Assembly: GCF_001461035.1 (NCBI RefSeq)
Contig: NZ_LNAM01000152.1
Coordinates: 1-32,780, forward strand
Length of the DNA: 32,780 nt
Direction of reading: 5' to 3'
Source of the DNA: Acetivibrio ethanolgignens
GTDB taxonomy: Bacteria > Bacillota > Clostridia > Lachnospirales > Lachnospiraceae
Below, piece after piece: positions 13,953 to 20,981 of this stretch; the stretch's first letter is position 1, and every line of letters begins with the position of its first letter. Position numbers and translations under genes: made by a program. The notes under the pieces are model-generated. The model saw nothing but the letters and a program-made list of their open reading frames with translations. It ran no database searches and had not been told where the DNA came from.

Positions 13953-14183
13953 TTAATATTCTGTTTTTGTTTCAAAGTCATTACCAAGTAACAATTTTGC
14001 TTGTTCTTTTGCCCAACGGTCTAATGACATTGACTTAGTTTCCTTGTTAGTAACTACTAATACAAATGAGTATTGTGGCATAGGAAGTGGTGGGTATAAC
14101 CTACCCCGCTTTTCCTTTAATGGATTCTCCGGAAAATCATCCATAGCTGTTCCATCTTCATTTATCAATTCAAATACTGACAT
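13953..14183 (-). CDS. small hypothetical protein
   Basis: A 76-residue protein from ATG 14183 (AGGAGGATGTTAC). The N-terminus is acidic (FELINEDGTAMDDFPENP), followed by a basic, proline-rich linker (LKEKRGRLYPPLPMPQYS) and a helical end (SLDRWAKEQAKLLL). No family is recognised. It is 40 nt upstream of the KH gene and probably shares its transcript. Confidence 0.6.
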   Translation of the reverse strand: MSVFELINEDGTAMDDFPENPLKEKRGRLYPPLPMPQYSFVLVVTNKETKSMSLDRWAKEQAKLLLGNDFETKTEY

Positions 14184-14262
14184 GTAACATCCTCCTCTTC
14201 TACAGCCGTGCTTATTTAACGTAACTGAAAACCATATTTGTATAGTATCTTACTAAGTGAAA

Positions 14263-14335
14263 TGACTCCAACGGGATTCGAACCCGTGCTACTACCGTGA
14301 AAGGGTAGTGTCTTAAACCTCTTGACTATGGAGCC
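14263..14335 (-). tRNA. tRNA-Glu (UUC)
   Basis: A 73-nt cloverleaf. The acceptor stem GGCTCCA/TGGAGTC has one G-U pair and discriminator A. The anticodon arm CTACC-CTTTCAC-GGTAG gives TTC, and the T-arm is CGGGTTCGAATCCCG. CCA is not encoded. Confidence 0.95.
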
Positions 14336-14368
14336 TTAGTGCAGGTAATTACCTGCACTTACTTTTAT

Positions 14369-14920
14369 CTAAAACTGTTTAATTGTTCCGTTTAGTTTCA
14401 GTGTGTTACGCTGCCTAGTAAGGTAAGTTGTTAATACCTCTTGGCAACCTCTGGAATACTCATCATTTTCAACTGCATCGTACATCTGTAAATGAACCCC
14501 GTAAACAACACCATCATATACCCATACTTGTACAGTTACACCTGCAGCAAGCAGCCTACCAATTTCATCTGAAGGTGGTTCTACTCCGTATAGCTGATCA
14601 TACCATATCTTGTACACCTTACCATCATCACACAATGCTTTTCCACCGGCAAGAATGGCAACAAGTTGCTTGCTTTCTAGTATTTTATCTGGCTCAGTGA
14701 AATTGCTATCAACAAGCACATTATCTTCATTTACTTTTAGCTCACAGCACACAAGTTTACGCGTAAGATACAGATCTGTACTGAGAAATTTAAGGTTAGA
14801 GTGAGTACATAACTTTATTACATCAGCATTAAAAGGCCTCAGCGGGCACCACATAAGCACAGGGTCTGGTGCATTTACAACGTACCCAAATGTTACTACA
14901 GTTCTCAATACTTCACTCAT
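14369..14920 (-). CDS. hypothetical protein
   Basis: A 183-residue beta-rich soluble protein from ATG 14920 (GAGGAGAACGTAGT), overlapping the stop of 14917-15321 by 4 nt (ATGA coupling). Residues 85-140 (LVAILAGGKALCDDGKVYKIWYDQ ... VTVQVWVYDGVVYGV) look like repeating strands, but no domain can be named. It lies between tRNA-Glu and tRNA-Gln in one co-oriented segment. Confidence 0.65.
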   Translation of the reverse strand: MSEVLRTVVTFGYVVNAPDPVLMWCPLRPFNADVIKLCTHSNLKFLSTDLYLTRKLVCCELKVNEDNVLVDSNFTEPDKILESKQLVAILAGGKALCDDGKVYKIWYDQLYGVEPPSDEIGRLLAAGVTVQVWVYDGVVYGVHLQMYDAVENDEYSRGCQEVLTTYLTRQRNTLKLNGTIKQF

Positions 14921-15321
14921 ACTACGTTCTCCTCTTTACCACTCATCATACGCTGCAGTACATCATCATCTAACAAGTTAACACCGCACACCTCAGCACC
15001 TGTACCACTGAAGGCTTTAGCTGCCCACTCTTTTGTTACAACTGCATGAGTACCAGTTGGGTACACAGGCTTATTGTTGTCTCCTTTACCTATAGCCGGT
15101 AATCCATTTGAAGTATACTGAACCCCAACCAGCAAAACACCCTTTTTAAACATTTCTTTGCATTTATCACATGGCTCATAATCCAATACCGTATACATTG
15201 GTGCTTTCTTATCATCTTTTAATTTACCAAGAAGGGCGATTTCATTCTTACCCTCACCGCACCAGAAGCATACTGGAATTGTCGGGTTAACTCCATGCTC
15301 TTTACTCAACCTAATACTCAC
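14917..15321 (-). CDS. zinc-ribbon-like conserved phage-type protein
   Basis: A 134-residue protein. I use GTG 15321 (reads M/V-SIRLSKEHGV), since AAAGGAGGA lies 6 nt upstream; the longer frame begins before that ribosome site. It contains CFWCGEGKNEIALLG and YEPCDKCKEMFKKGVLLVGV: two CxxC pairs about 35 residues apart, a split zinc ribbon. I have the impression that proteins with this 'IRLSKEHGVNPTIPVCFWCG' start recur in Firmicutes phages and mobile elements without a known function. The rest has a VYPTGTHAVVTKEWA segment. Confidence 0.7.
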   Translation of the reverse strand: MSIRLSKEHGVNPTIPVCFWCGEGKNEIALLGKLKDDKKAPMYTVLDYEPCDKCKEMFKKGVLLVGVQYTSNGLPAIGKGDNNKPVYPTGTHAVVTKEWAAKAFSGTGAEVCGVNLLDDDVLQRMMSGKEENVV

Positions 15322-15350
15322 ACTGCTTCCTCCTTTATTTTTATTGGAGT

Positions 15351-15425
15351 ACACATGTGCCTAAGATTGCTCAGAGCATTAAGTCTGTTGTGCTTTCTCC
15401 ACACAAGGAATCTTAGGTGTGTGTT
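15351..15425 (-). other. structured intergenic element
   Basis: Nine-base arms CCTAAGATT (15360-15368) and AATCTTAGG (15409-15417) pair perfectly and enclose two smaller hairpins (GCTC-A-GAGC, and TTGTG/CACAA at about 15389-15405). It is placed between tRNA-Gln and the zinc-ribbon gene. It is not a tRNA (no T-arm). A processing signal or small structured RNA is possible. Confidence 0.5.
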
Positions 15426-15434
15426 ACTCCTTAA

Positions 15435-15505
15435 CTGGGCTAATCAGATTTGAACTGATGATGCAGGAATCAAAGTCCTGTGCCCTACCACTTGGCGATA
15501 GCCCA
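15435..15505 (-). tRNA. tRNA-Gln (UUG)
   Basis: A 71-nt cloverleaf with acceptor TGGGCTA/TAGCCCA, discriminator G (typical for Gln), anticodon arm AGGA-CTTTGAT-TCCT giving TTG, and T-arm CAGTTCAAATCTG. The first base U is characteristic of bacterial tRNA-Gln. CCA is not encoded. Confidence 0.94.
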
Positions 15506-15512
15506 AAAAGAA

Positions 15513-15534
15513 GAAGTAGCCTTTCGGCTACTTC
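15513..15534 (-). terminator. intrinsic terminator
   Basis: A 9-bp perfect stem (GAAGTAGCC/GGCTACTTC) with a GAAA tetraloop is followed on the minus strand by TTCTTTTT. The TAG stop of gene 15528-15971 lies inside the stem. Downstream begins tRNA-Gln, eight nt away, so tRNA expression would need readthrough or its own signal. Confidence 0.9.
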
Positions 15535-15971
15535 AAACAAGCAACTGAGCCTAGGTAGTACCACCTATCAGGCTCAGCGTATCTAATCCAGTTATCAAGT
15601 GTCAGTATCTCTCCAGCATCAACCACAACGTCACCGTATCTCTCATTAAACAATGAAGCCATATCATCCATACACTGTGTTGAAAATGCAGTTAAAGTTA
15701 GAGTACTAACTTTCTTTTTTAAACGGTTAAATCTGCTGTCAAAGTACCGTTCCTTGCACTCATCCGTAAGTAGTATAGCTAGACTTCCATCGGCATCTGC
15801 TTTAACTTCAGCACCGTATTCCTGTAGGGCATTCGTAAACTGTTGAATAGTATAGCTCTTTTGTTCTTCGTTTCGTGCCATATAGCACTCAAACTCATCA
15901 TCAAGGTACTGTAGTAGATTTGTACCTAACCTTTCGGGAACTCTATCAACTTCGTAAGCAAAACCTCTCAT
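15528..15971 (-). CDS. hypothetical protein
   Basis: A 147-residue protein. I start it at MRGFAYEVDR (ATG 15971), because AAAGGGGG lies 8 nt upstream; the longer frame would run deep into the HD gene. The sequence is helical with a basic middle (SRFNRLKKKVSTLTLTAF) and a W-Y-Y end (PDRWYYLGSVACLK). No family is recognised. It follows the HD-domain fusion gene by 16 nt and is terminated by the hairpin at 15513-15534, so the two form an operon. Confidence 0.65.
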   Translation of the reverse strand: MRGFAYEVDRVPERLGTNLLQYLDDEFECYMARNEEQKSYTIQQFTNALQEYGAEVKADADGSLAILLTDECKERYFDSRFNRLKKKVSTLTLTAFSTQCMDDMASLFNERYGDVVVDAGEILTLDNWIRYAEPDRWYYLGSVACLK

Positions 15972-15987
15972 ACTGCAGTTACCCCCT

Positions 15988-17634
15988 TTAAGAATGAAGT
16001 TCGTCCAAGCTGCTGCTAAAAGTCTGTTCAAACAACTCCATAAACTTTACAACCTCGTGACTACGCATTGTCATTAGCTTAGAGTAAAGAGACTCTTTTG
16101 CTTCAGTAAATTCTTGATTACCTGCTTGTACTTCACTGCAACTCTTTAAGTATGCTGCTAACGTGTCAGCTGCTTTAACTAACTTTGTGGTATCTTGCTC
16201 TTTCAGTAACTTTTCGTAAGTCCACCGCATACCCTCTGGTAAGTTGTTAATTAAGCTATCAGCTGCTTCTGTCTCAATCTCCTTGTAGCATTTTAGTATT
16301 GCGTCGTTAGCATACTTAATTGGAGTAGGCATATCACCTGTAACCACCTCTGTAACATCGTGGAACAATGCCTTAACTGCAATACTATTGCAATCGTATC
16401 CCTTGTTGAAGTAAACATTTCCAATAGTTGCTAATGCATGGGCTAGTATTGCCACCTCTGTTGTATGTTGACTAACTGACTCCTTCTCGACATTCCTCAT
16501 TAATGCCCAACGGTCAATATACTTCATTCGGAACACCTTTGCAAAGAATGTGTTGCAATTACCACTCTGCTTGACAGTGTCAGTTACCAGTACCTCATCT
16601 TTAAAATCTTGCACTTCAGGCTCTACTACCTGTACTGGTTCTTCTACCTCAGCAACAACCTCTTCTGTTCCTAAAGAGTTTCTCTCGGCTTCCTCTTTTG
16701 CTGCTTCATGCTGAAGTTTTTCTTTTTCTCTCTGAATACTCTCCATCAACCCATCAGTACCTTTACACTGTGTATTCTTTTTGTAAAGTACTGGTGTTTC
16801 AAGAGCCTCCTCTAAAGTCCAATTGTTGCTAATACGCTTTTCTACTACCTCTTTTGGCACTCTGTAAAACTCACACATCTCATCCTTAGAGTTGTATTTA
16901 TTACCTTTATGGTCGGCTACTGTCTTTTGTTCACTGCTAACTAAGTAACCAGCCTTTTTCGACATAGATGTAAGCAACGCTTCCTTCTGTGGCCACATCC
17001 GTTTAATACGGTTACAGTACTCTTCTTTATCAATACCGTAAGAAGCACACATTTCAGCAACACTGGCATACACTCTACCCCTGTAATCTTTTACACCTTC
17101 TGGTACACCGTTAATAGCATCCTCAACACCCCAACCATATTGAAGTGCGGCTAAACCAGCCGTTAGATTAACGCCTATACTTTTACACATCTCTCTAAAT
17201 TGAATACGTCTTTTATCTACCTGACTCTGAGAATCAATAAACTCTATGGGCAGCTCTACATCTCCAGGTGTTAACTGCTCGGCATGGCACTCAGTAAAGC
17301 CTACATTACTCACCAATTTTATACTGTGGGAATCACAACGTTCTTTAAGTGGAGTTGTCAATGCTCTTTCTTGATCCCAATTACGATACATCCTCTGCCA
17401 ATACACATTTTGTGGAATACCATAGGTATCACACATAGCCCGATTATCCGGGAATCGCTGACCTCTAAAATCTGTAACCCAATTAGGTTCACGTTTAGTT
17501 AAACACTCCTTGAGTGACAAACCTCTTTTCTTTCTACTGTAATATGTAGTATAAATTACACCCCAAGCTTTGCACATAGCACTCTCTGATGGGTACTCTT
17601 TTCCTGTATGGTCCTTAACACAATTAGCTGTCAC
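15988..17634 (-). CDS. fusion of repeated small modules with a YfbR-type HD nucleotidase domain
   Basis: A 548-residue protein. The C-terminal domain (about 375-535) matches YfbR 5'-deoxynucleotidases: RWALMRNVEKESVSQHTTEVAILAHAL, then ALFHDVTEVVTGDMPTPIKY (HD pair) and KAADTLAAYLKS ... QAGNQEF. YfbR removes the phosphate from dNMPs. The N-terminal part holds about five copies of a 40-residue module of the form 'D-x-x-G-x-x-(Y/F)-x-S-x-x-x-MC-x-x-(Y/W)-G-(I/V) ... W-x-x-x-x-AL', a pattern I associate with DNA-binding-like repeats in Firmicutes phage proteins. A charged linker (about 300-345) separates the halves. I choose GTG 17634: AGGAGG is 7 nt from it but only 1 nt from ATG 17640. A promoter lies at 17722-17750. 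Confidence 0.8.
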   Translation of the reverse strand: MTANCVKDHTGKEYPSESAMCKAWGVIYTTYYSRKKRGLSLKECLTKREPNWVTDFRGQRFPDNRAMCDTYGIPQNVYWQRMYRNWDQERALTTPLKERCDSHSIKLVSNVGFTECHAEQLTPGDVELPIEFIDSQSQVDKRRIQFREMCKSIGVNLTAGLAALQYGWGVEDAINGVPEGVKDYRGRVYASVAEMCASYGIDKEEYCNRIKRMWPQKEALLTSMSKKAGYLVSSEQKTVADHKGNKYNSKDEMCEFYRVPKEVVEKRISNNWTLEEALETPVLYKKNTQCKGTDGLMESIQREKEKLQHEAAKEEAERNSLGTEEVVAEVEEPVQVVEPEVQDFKDEVLVTDTVKQSGNCNTFFAKVFRMKYIDRWALMRNVEKESVSQHTTEVAILAHALATIGNVYFNKGYDCNSIAVKALFHDVTEVVTGDMPTPIKYANDAILKCYKEIETEAADSLINNLPEGMRWTYEKLLKEQDTTKLVKAADTLAAYLKSCSEVQAGNQEFTEAKESLYSKLMTMRSHEVVKFMELFEQTFSSSLDELHS

Positions 17635-17721
17635 AACCATTCCTCCTTTATCCGTAGTATTTGTTTATACAAACGAATTAGTGGATTTCAGGTTTGTACC
17701 TTCTTCTTATCTAGTTGGTAC

Positions 17722-17750
17722 AGTATAGCATATTGTAACATAAATGAATA
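17722..17750 (-). promoter_or_regulatory. promoter for the HD-fusion gene
   Basis: An extended -10 (TGCTATACT; -10 TATACT at 17722-17727) with a 17-nt spacer and a weak -35 TATTCA (17745-17750). It would give a leader of about 80 nt ahead of gene 15988-17634. Confidence 0.55.
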
Positions 17751-17780
17751 CACTCGAAATTATTACACATAACTAACCTC

Positions 17781-18344
17781 CTAAAATACATGCATATTTT
17801 CTGTTCTTAATCTCGCTTTCGCTTCCCACATTTGCCCAGCATCAAATTCCGGTTTAGCGTAAATAGAGACATCTAAGCCTTTCTCTAATCCTGATATTAT
17901 TTGATACATTTGCTCAACACCAAATTCTGGTTTAGCGTAAATAGAGACATCTAAGCCTTTATTTAATCCTATTCTGATTGCGTACATTTGTCGATCATTA
18001 AATTCCGGTTTAGCGTAAATAGATACATCTAAGCCTTTCTCTAAACCGAATATTATTTGATACATCTGATCTTCATCAAATTCCGGTTTAGCGTAAATAG
18101 ATACATCTAAACCTTTCTCTAATCCTATTCTGATTACGTTCATTTGCCCAGAATCAAATTCTGGTTTAGCGTAAATAGAGGCATCTAAGCCTTTCTCTAA
18201 TCCTATTCTGATTATATACATTTGCTCAACACCAAATTCTGGTTTAGCATAAATAGAGACATCTAAGCCTTTCTCTAATCCTATTCTGATTACGTACATC
18301 TGATCTTCATTAAATCCTTGCCCCTCGTAATCTTTAATACTCAT
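17781..18344 (-). CDS. tandem-repeat protein (26-residue repeats)
   Basis: A 187-residue protein from ATG 18344 (GGAAGGCACAAT). After a ten-residue start come six full copies and one partial copy of a 26-residue repeat, roughly F-x-x-x-QM-x-x-IR-x-GLEKGLD-VSIYAKPE. The repeats are nearly identical except for residues 2-4 and 7-11, where variation concentrates (GVE, DSG, DED, NDR). Helix-loop repeats of this kind stack as solenoids, and variable positions at one face suggest a binding surface. There is no signal peptide. Proteins with 'GL-x-x-GLDVSIYA' repeats occur in gut Firmicutes genomes and phages; to my knowledge their function is unknown. Confidence 0.8.
   Translation of the reverse strand: MSIKDYEGQGFNEDQMYVIRIGLEKGLDVSIYAKPEFGVEQMYIIRIGLEKGLDASIYAKPEFDSGQMNVIRIGLEKGLDVSIYAKPEFDEDQMYQIIFGLEKGLDVSIYAKPEFNDRQMYAIRIGLNKGLDVSIYAKPEFGVEQMYQIISGLEKGLDVSIYAKPEFDAGQMWEAKARLRTENMHVF
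17847..18314. repeat. 78-bp tandem repeat array, six units
   Basis: Six head-to-tail 78-bp units within gene 17781-18344, a period seen directly from the recurring GGTTTAGCGTAAATAG. Identity is high in the GLEKGLD-to-KPE part and lower in the F-to-I part. Confidence 0.92.
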
Positions 18345-18393
18345 ATTGTGCCTTCCTTTCTCGTTTTTTAAATAATAAGGTATTGGATTACCA

Positions 18394-19646
18394 CTACCTT
18401 ACCTTGATAGTTTTTGTAATCTTGTTACCTGCTTTATCCGTAGCCGTTATCTTCGGCTTACTGTAATCACCTCTAAAGCCAACTGTTTTTACTGTAGTTA
18501 CATTACCTGCACTATCTGTACACTGTACGTACAACCTAGCCCAAGAACCAGGCTTTACCTTAATTGTACTTCCACTTAGTAAAGTCTTCCACTTTACATC
18601 AGTATTCTTTACACCCTTCTTTACAACCTTGTACCTAATATTCTGTTTACCACTGACACCAAACTCAGTTTTAAGATTGAAGGTAGCAATCTTGTTTGTA
18701 TTTACTGTGTACACATTCTTTGCCTGTTTGTTAATCTTTATTGATGTATTAGAGCTAGCAAGGGTAACGGTTGGCTTCACGTAATCCACGCAAACATTAA
18801 TCAGAGATACCTTACTGATAGTTCTGGCACTTAAATCCTTAACGTACCAGCCATACTGGTCATACACACCAACAGGTCCAGTTCCAATACTAGTCTTAAA
18901 AGTAAGCATATCATTACCAAGTAAGTATCCCTTATTACTTTCAATGGTATCAGAGCTAATGTAAACCTCACCACTGTCTTGAATATCAATATTGTCAGCG
19001 TTACTAATGGTAGCATTACAATATTCTCTCAGCACCTGATTTATCTGTTCTGGCTCCTTGGTTACCTCCTCACTAGTAGAAGCTCCACCGCCCCAACCTT
19101 TTCTACATACTCAATATCAATCACCAAATTACCTTCCCACTTACCTGCAGAAAGACTACTAGTAGTTACACCCAAATCAACTTCATGGTACCCTGTTTCA
19201 GAATTGTAACTAAATCAGGAATCTACTGCATGTACTGTTTTCTCAAGTTCTGCCTGTGGCCATTCAGTTACTGCTTGGCTTACATTAGCAACAACATCGT
19301 CCTTTTTATTGTATCCTGCACCATCAAACCTATTAGTAATATCCACCAAAGTCACTGAAGGTGACGGCGATACTCTCACACAACTATCCGATGCAATATC
19401 TCCTTTCACACCCACTTTAGTTCTGTATACATATGGTCCTTTTGTTTCATTGTTTCCTGTAAGTACAATATTAGTTGGCAAGCTTACTGTAAAATCTGCA
19501 TCAACTGTTGCACTTACAGGTACTTCCACAGAAGAACCTCCTGTTGCTAACTCGCTAGCTGTTACTACTTCTGCAGCATAAGATACAGGAATGACTAACT
19601 GGGAGCATAAGGATTCTGCCAGCACTAATGTGATAAATCTTTTCAT
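18394..19646 (-). pseudogene. secreted surface protein broken by a UGA codon and a frameshift
   Basis: It starts at ATG 19646 (MKRFITLVLAESLC) with a signal peptide that would be cut near YAAEV. A domain with ATVDADFTVSLPTNIVLTG then runs to TGA 19215-19217. The same frame continues beyond the stop with YNSETGYHEVDLGV and LSAGKWEGNLVIDIEYVEK, which is the typical end of this secreted beta-sandwich (LTAGTWxGxFxFNI). A shift at the G-run near 19088-19101 (GGTTGGGGCGG) is then needed to enter the frame of the 3' part (GASTSEEVTKEPEQINQ ... to 18394). That part encodes Ig-like modules ending DKAGNKITKTIKVR. An intact version would have about 410 residues. The two lesions suggest loss of function; recoding or sequence error cannot be excluded. 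Confidence 0.65.
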
Positions 19647-19687
19647 TTTAACACCATTTCTTAGATTATTGAATTTTCTCATAAAAA

Positions 19688-19716
19688 GAAACAAGGCAGT
19701 TATTCTGCCTTGTTTC
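19688..19716 (-). terminator. intrinsic terminator after the split HipA-like genes
   Basis: A 12-bp perfect stem (GAAACAAGGCAG and its complement) with a 5-nt loop, followed on the minus strand by TTTTTATGAG. It ends the transcript from 20864 to 19741. Confidence 0.9.
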
Positions 19717-19740
19717 GTCTCTACTCTATTGTGCGTACTC

Positions 19741-20124
19741 TTAACTTTGGTACCTCTTAAAATTACATACAATATCCTTCACATCTTCCCATACTACCTG
19801 TTCATCATCAAATCGTAGCCAGTAGTAATCATCTGTAAATCTTCCATAAGTTCTTCTAACAATCTGCTCTGGGTCATAATAAGGTAATCCAAGTGCTTCA
19901 AGAATTTCCTTGCTATCTGGTCTATTCCTATCAAAACACCGTGTCTCAAAGAAATCGTCAAGGTCATCTATAGTCGGTTCTACTAATCCAAACGCGGTAT
20001 CAACAATATCATCTGTAAAATTTTTCACAGTAACTTTATTTGTATTGTAATCAACAGTGACTACAGTATTCACTTTATCTAATGAAAGATACTCAAACTT
20101 GTAAGTCCTGAGTGTTGTACCCAT
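19741..20124 (-). CDS. stand-alone HipA N-terminal-type domain protein
   Basis: A 127-residue protein from ATG 20124 (GGAGGGCAAGGC), overlapping the kinase gene by 46 nt. The segment DDFFETRCFDRNRPDSKEIL, then LGLPYYDPEQIVRRTYG and FTDDYYWLRF, corresponds to the N-terminal domain of HipA-like kinases in related elements (W-x-x-RSIP-x-SR ... LS-x-x-DQYW-I). The fused protein at 8586-9653 has the equivalent FNYWCSTRLLTLDRR ... LTLTDFYWVV. Here it is a separate gene placed downstream of its kinase. This recalls HipBST systems, where a small HipS domain is separate from HipT and controls it, though there the small gene lies upstream. A control or substrate-binding role is inference. Confidence 0.7.
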   Translation of the reverse strand: MGTTLRTYKFEYLSLDKVNTVVTVDYNTNKVTVKNFTDDIVDTAFGLVEPTIDDLDDFFETRCFDRNRPDSKEILEALGLPYYDPEQIVRRTYGRFTDDYYWLRFDDEQVVWEDVKDIVCNFKRYQS

Positions 20125-20864
20125 GCCTTGCCCTCCAATTCATCTAGCCCTTTATTTATACACCAAATTGCTCTGTATGTAGCTTCACTTTTACTAGTAA
20201 ATCCTTTGAGCTTTAAATTAAATTGCTCTCTGTCTAGCACAATAGGTTTATCCACCAATTCTAGTTGTTTATTAAAGTTTGCAAACCATGGTTTTGCATA
20301 CACTCTTGAATACACCCTTTCGTTTAGTTCAATGAGAGGGTATGTTAGTAAGTCTGACAAACAAGACAACCCGTGGTCAAACAATGGGGCTGTTCTAAAT
20401 TTACCGTTACTCTGTATTACTGCAAGATTATTAAAATGTCTATCCTCATTTCTGATTATTGCGTCTATACAAATACACTGGTCAAGATACGGCTTTACAT
20501 CAATCCCACATAACTGAAATATCGCATCTCTAACATCATCATACCCAAACTTCAAAAAGTCTTTGCTGACTTTTCGGAGTAACCTGTCAAAGGTAATTAA
20601 CACCTCTCCATCTTTTAGGAAATTAGAGGAAGCACAACCAATTCCAACGGTTTCTCCATCCTCAACAACACTTACAGTCTCATACTGTACATGATCTATT
20701 ACCGTACAATCCAATAACGCAGAAACAAGACTCTCTGCAGGGCCCTCATTTCCAAGTAAATTTAGTTTTATAAACTCATTCTTGGTTTGCCATCTAATTT
20801 GTGATCCTTTTGAAGAGGTTCCTAATGCAACCCTCTCATACTTATGAACTTCTACCTCTCTCAT
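20079..20864 (-). CDS. HipA-like kinase (catalytic part only)
   Basis: A 261-residue protein from ATG 20864 (GAGGTGATACA). Kinase features: a glycine/serine-rich start with FIKLN (K33, ATP-binding candidate), E44 in GPAESLVSALL, the catalytic loop AIIRNEDRHFNNLAVI (D141, N146), and the metal-binding APLFDHG (D163). These match HipA/CtkA-type kinases; Ser/Thr phosphorylation of a host translation factor is the known type of activity, but the target here is unknown. It lacks the N-terminal domain of 8586-9653, which the overlapping gene 19741-20124 supplies. A near-consensus promoter precedes it (20913-20941) and a terminator follows the pair. No HipB antitoxin is visible nearby. Confidence 0.8.
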   Translation of the reverse strand: MREVEVHKYERVALGTSSKGSQIRWQTKNEFIKLNLLGNEGPAESLVSALLDCTVIDHVQYETVSVVEDGETVGIGCASSNFLKDGEVLITFDRLLRKVSKDFLKFGYDDVRDAIFQLCGIDVKPYLDQCICIDAIIRNEDRHFNNLAVIQSNGKFRTAPLFDHGLSCLSDLLTYPLIELNERVYSRVYAKPWFANFNKQLELVDKPIVLDREQFNLKLKGFTSKSEATYRAIWCINKGLDELEGKAWVQHSGLTSLSIFH

Positions 20865-20912
20865 TGTATCACCTCAATCCAATACAGTAATAGTGCAACT
20901 TTTGTAAATAGT

Positions 20913-20941
20913 ATTATATCACTTTTCCACTTCTACTTCAA
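20913..20941 (-). promoter_or_regulatory. strong promoter for the HipA-like pair
   Basis: -35 TTGAAG (20936-20941), 17-nt spacer, perfect -10 TATAAT (20913-20918). The expected start is near 20906, about 40 nt before the kinase ATG. Confidence 0.75.
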
Positions 20942-20956
20942 CTCTAATCCTTGAAA

Positions 20957-20981
20957 GGAAGGCAGCAACTAGCTACCTTCC
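20957..20981 (-). terminator. intrinsic terminator of the SSB-like gene
   Basis: A 10-bp stem (GGAAGGTAGC/GCTGCCTTCC with one G-U) and a 5-nt loop, followed by TTTC on the minus strand. It overlaps the 3' end of 20969-21595. The U-tract is short. Confidence 0.65.

Noticed and set aside
15360-15417. A fourth tRNA gene
   Set aside because: The 9-bp closing stem resembles an acceptor stem, but there is no GGTTCRANNCC T-arm, no D-arm and no acceptable anticodon loop.
17847-18314. Regular repeats that could suggest a CRISPR array
   Set aside because: The period is 78 bp without unique spacers, it stays in one open frame, and it encodes a clear protein repeat.
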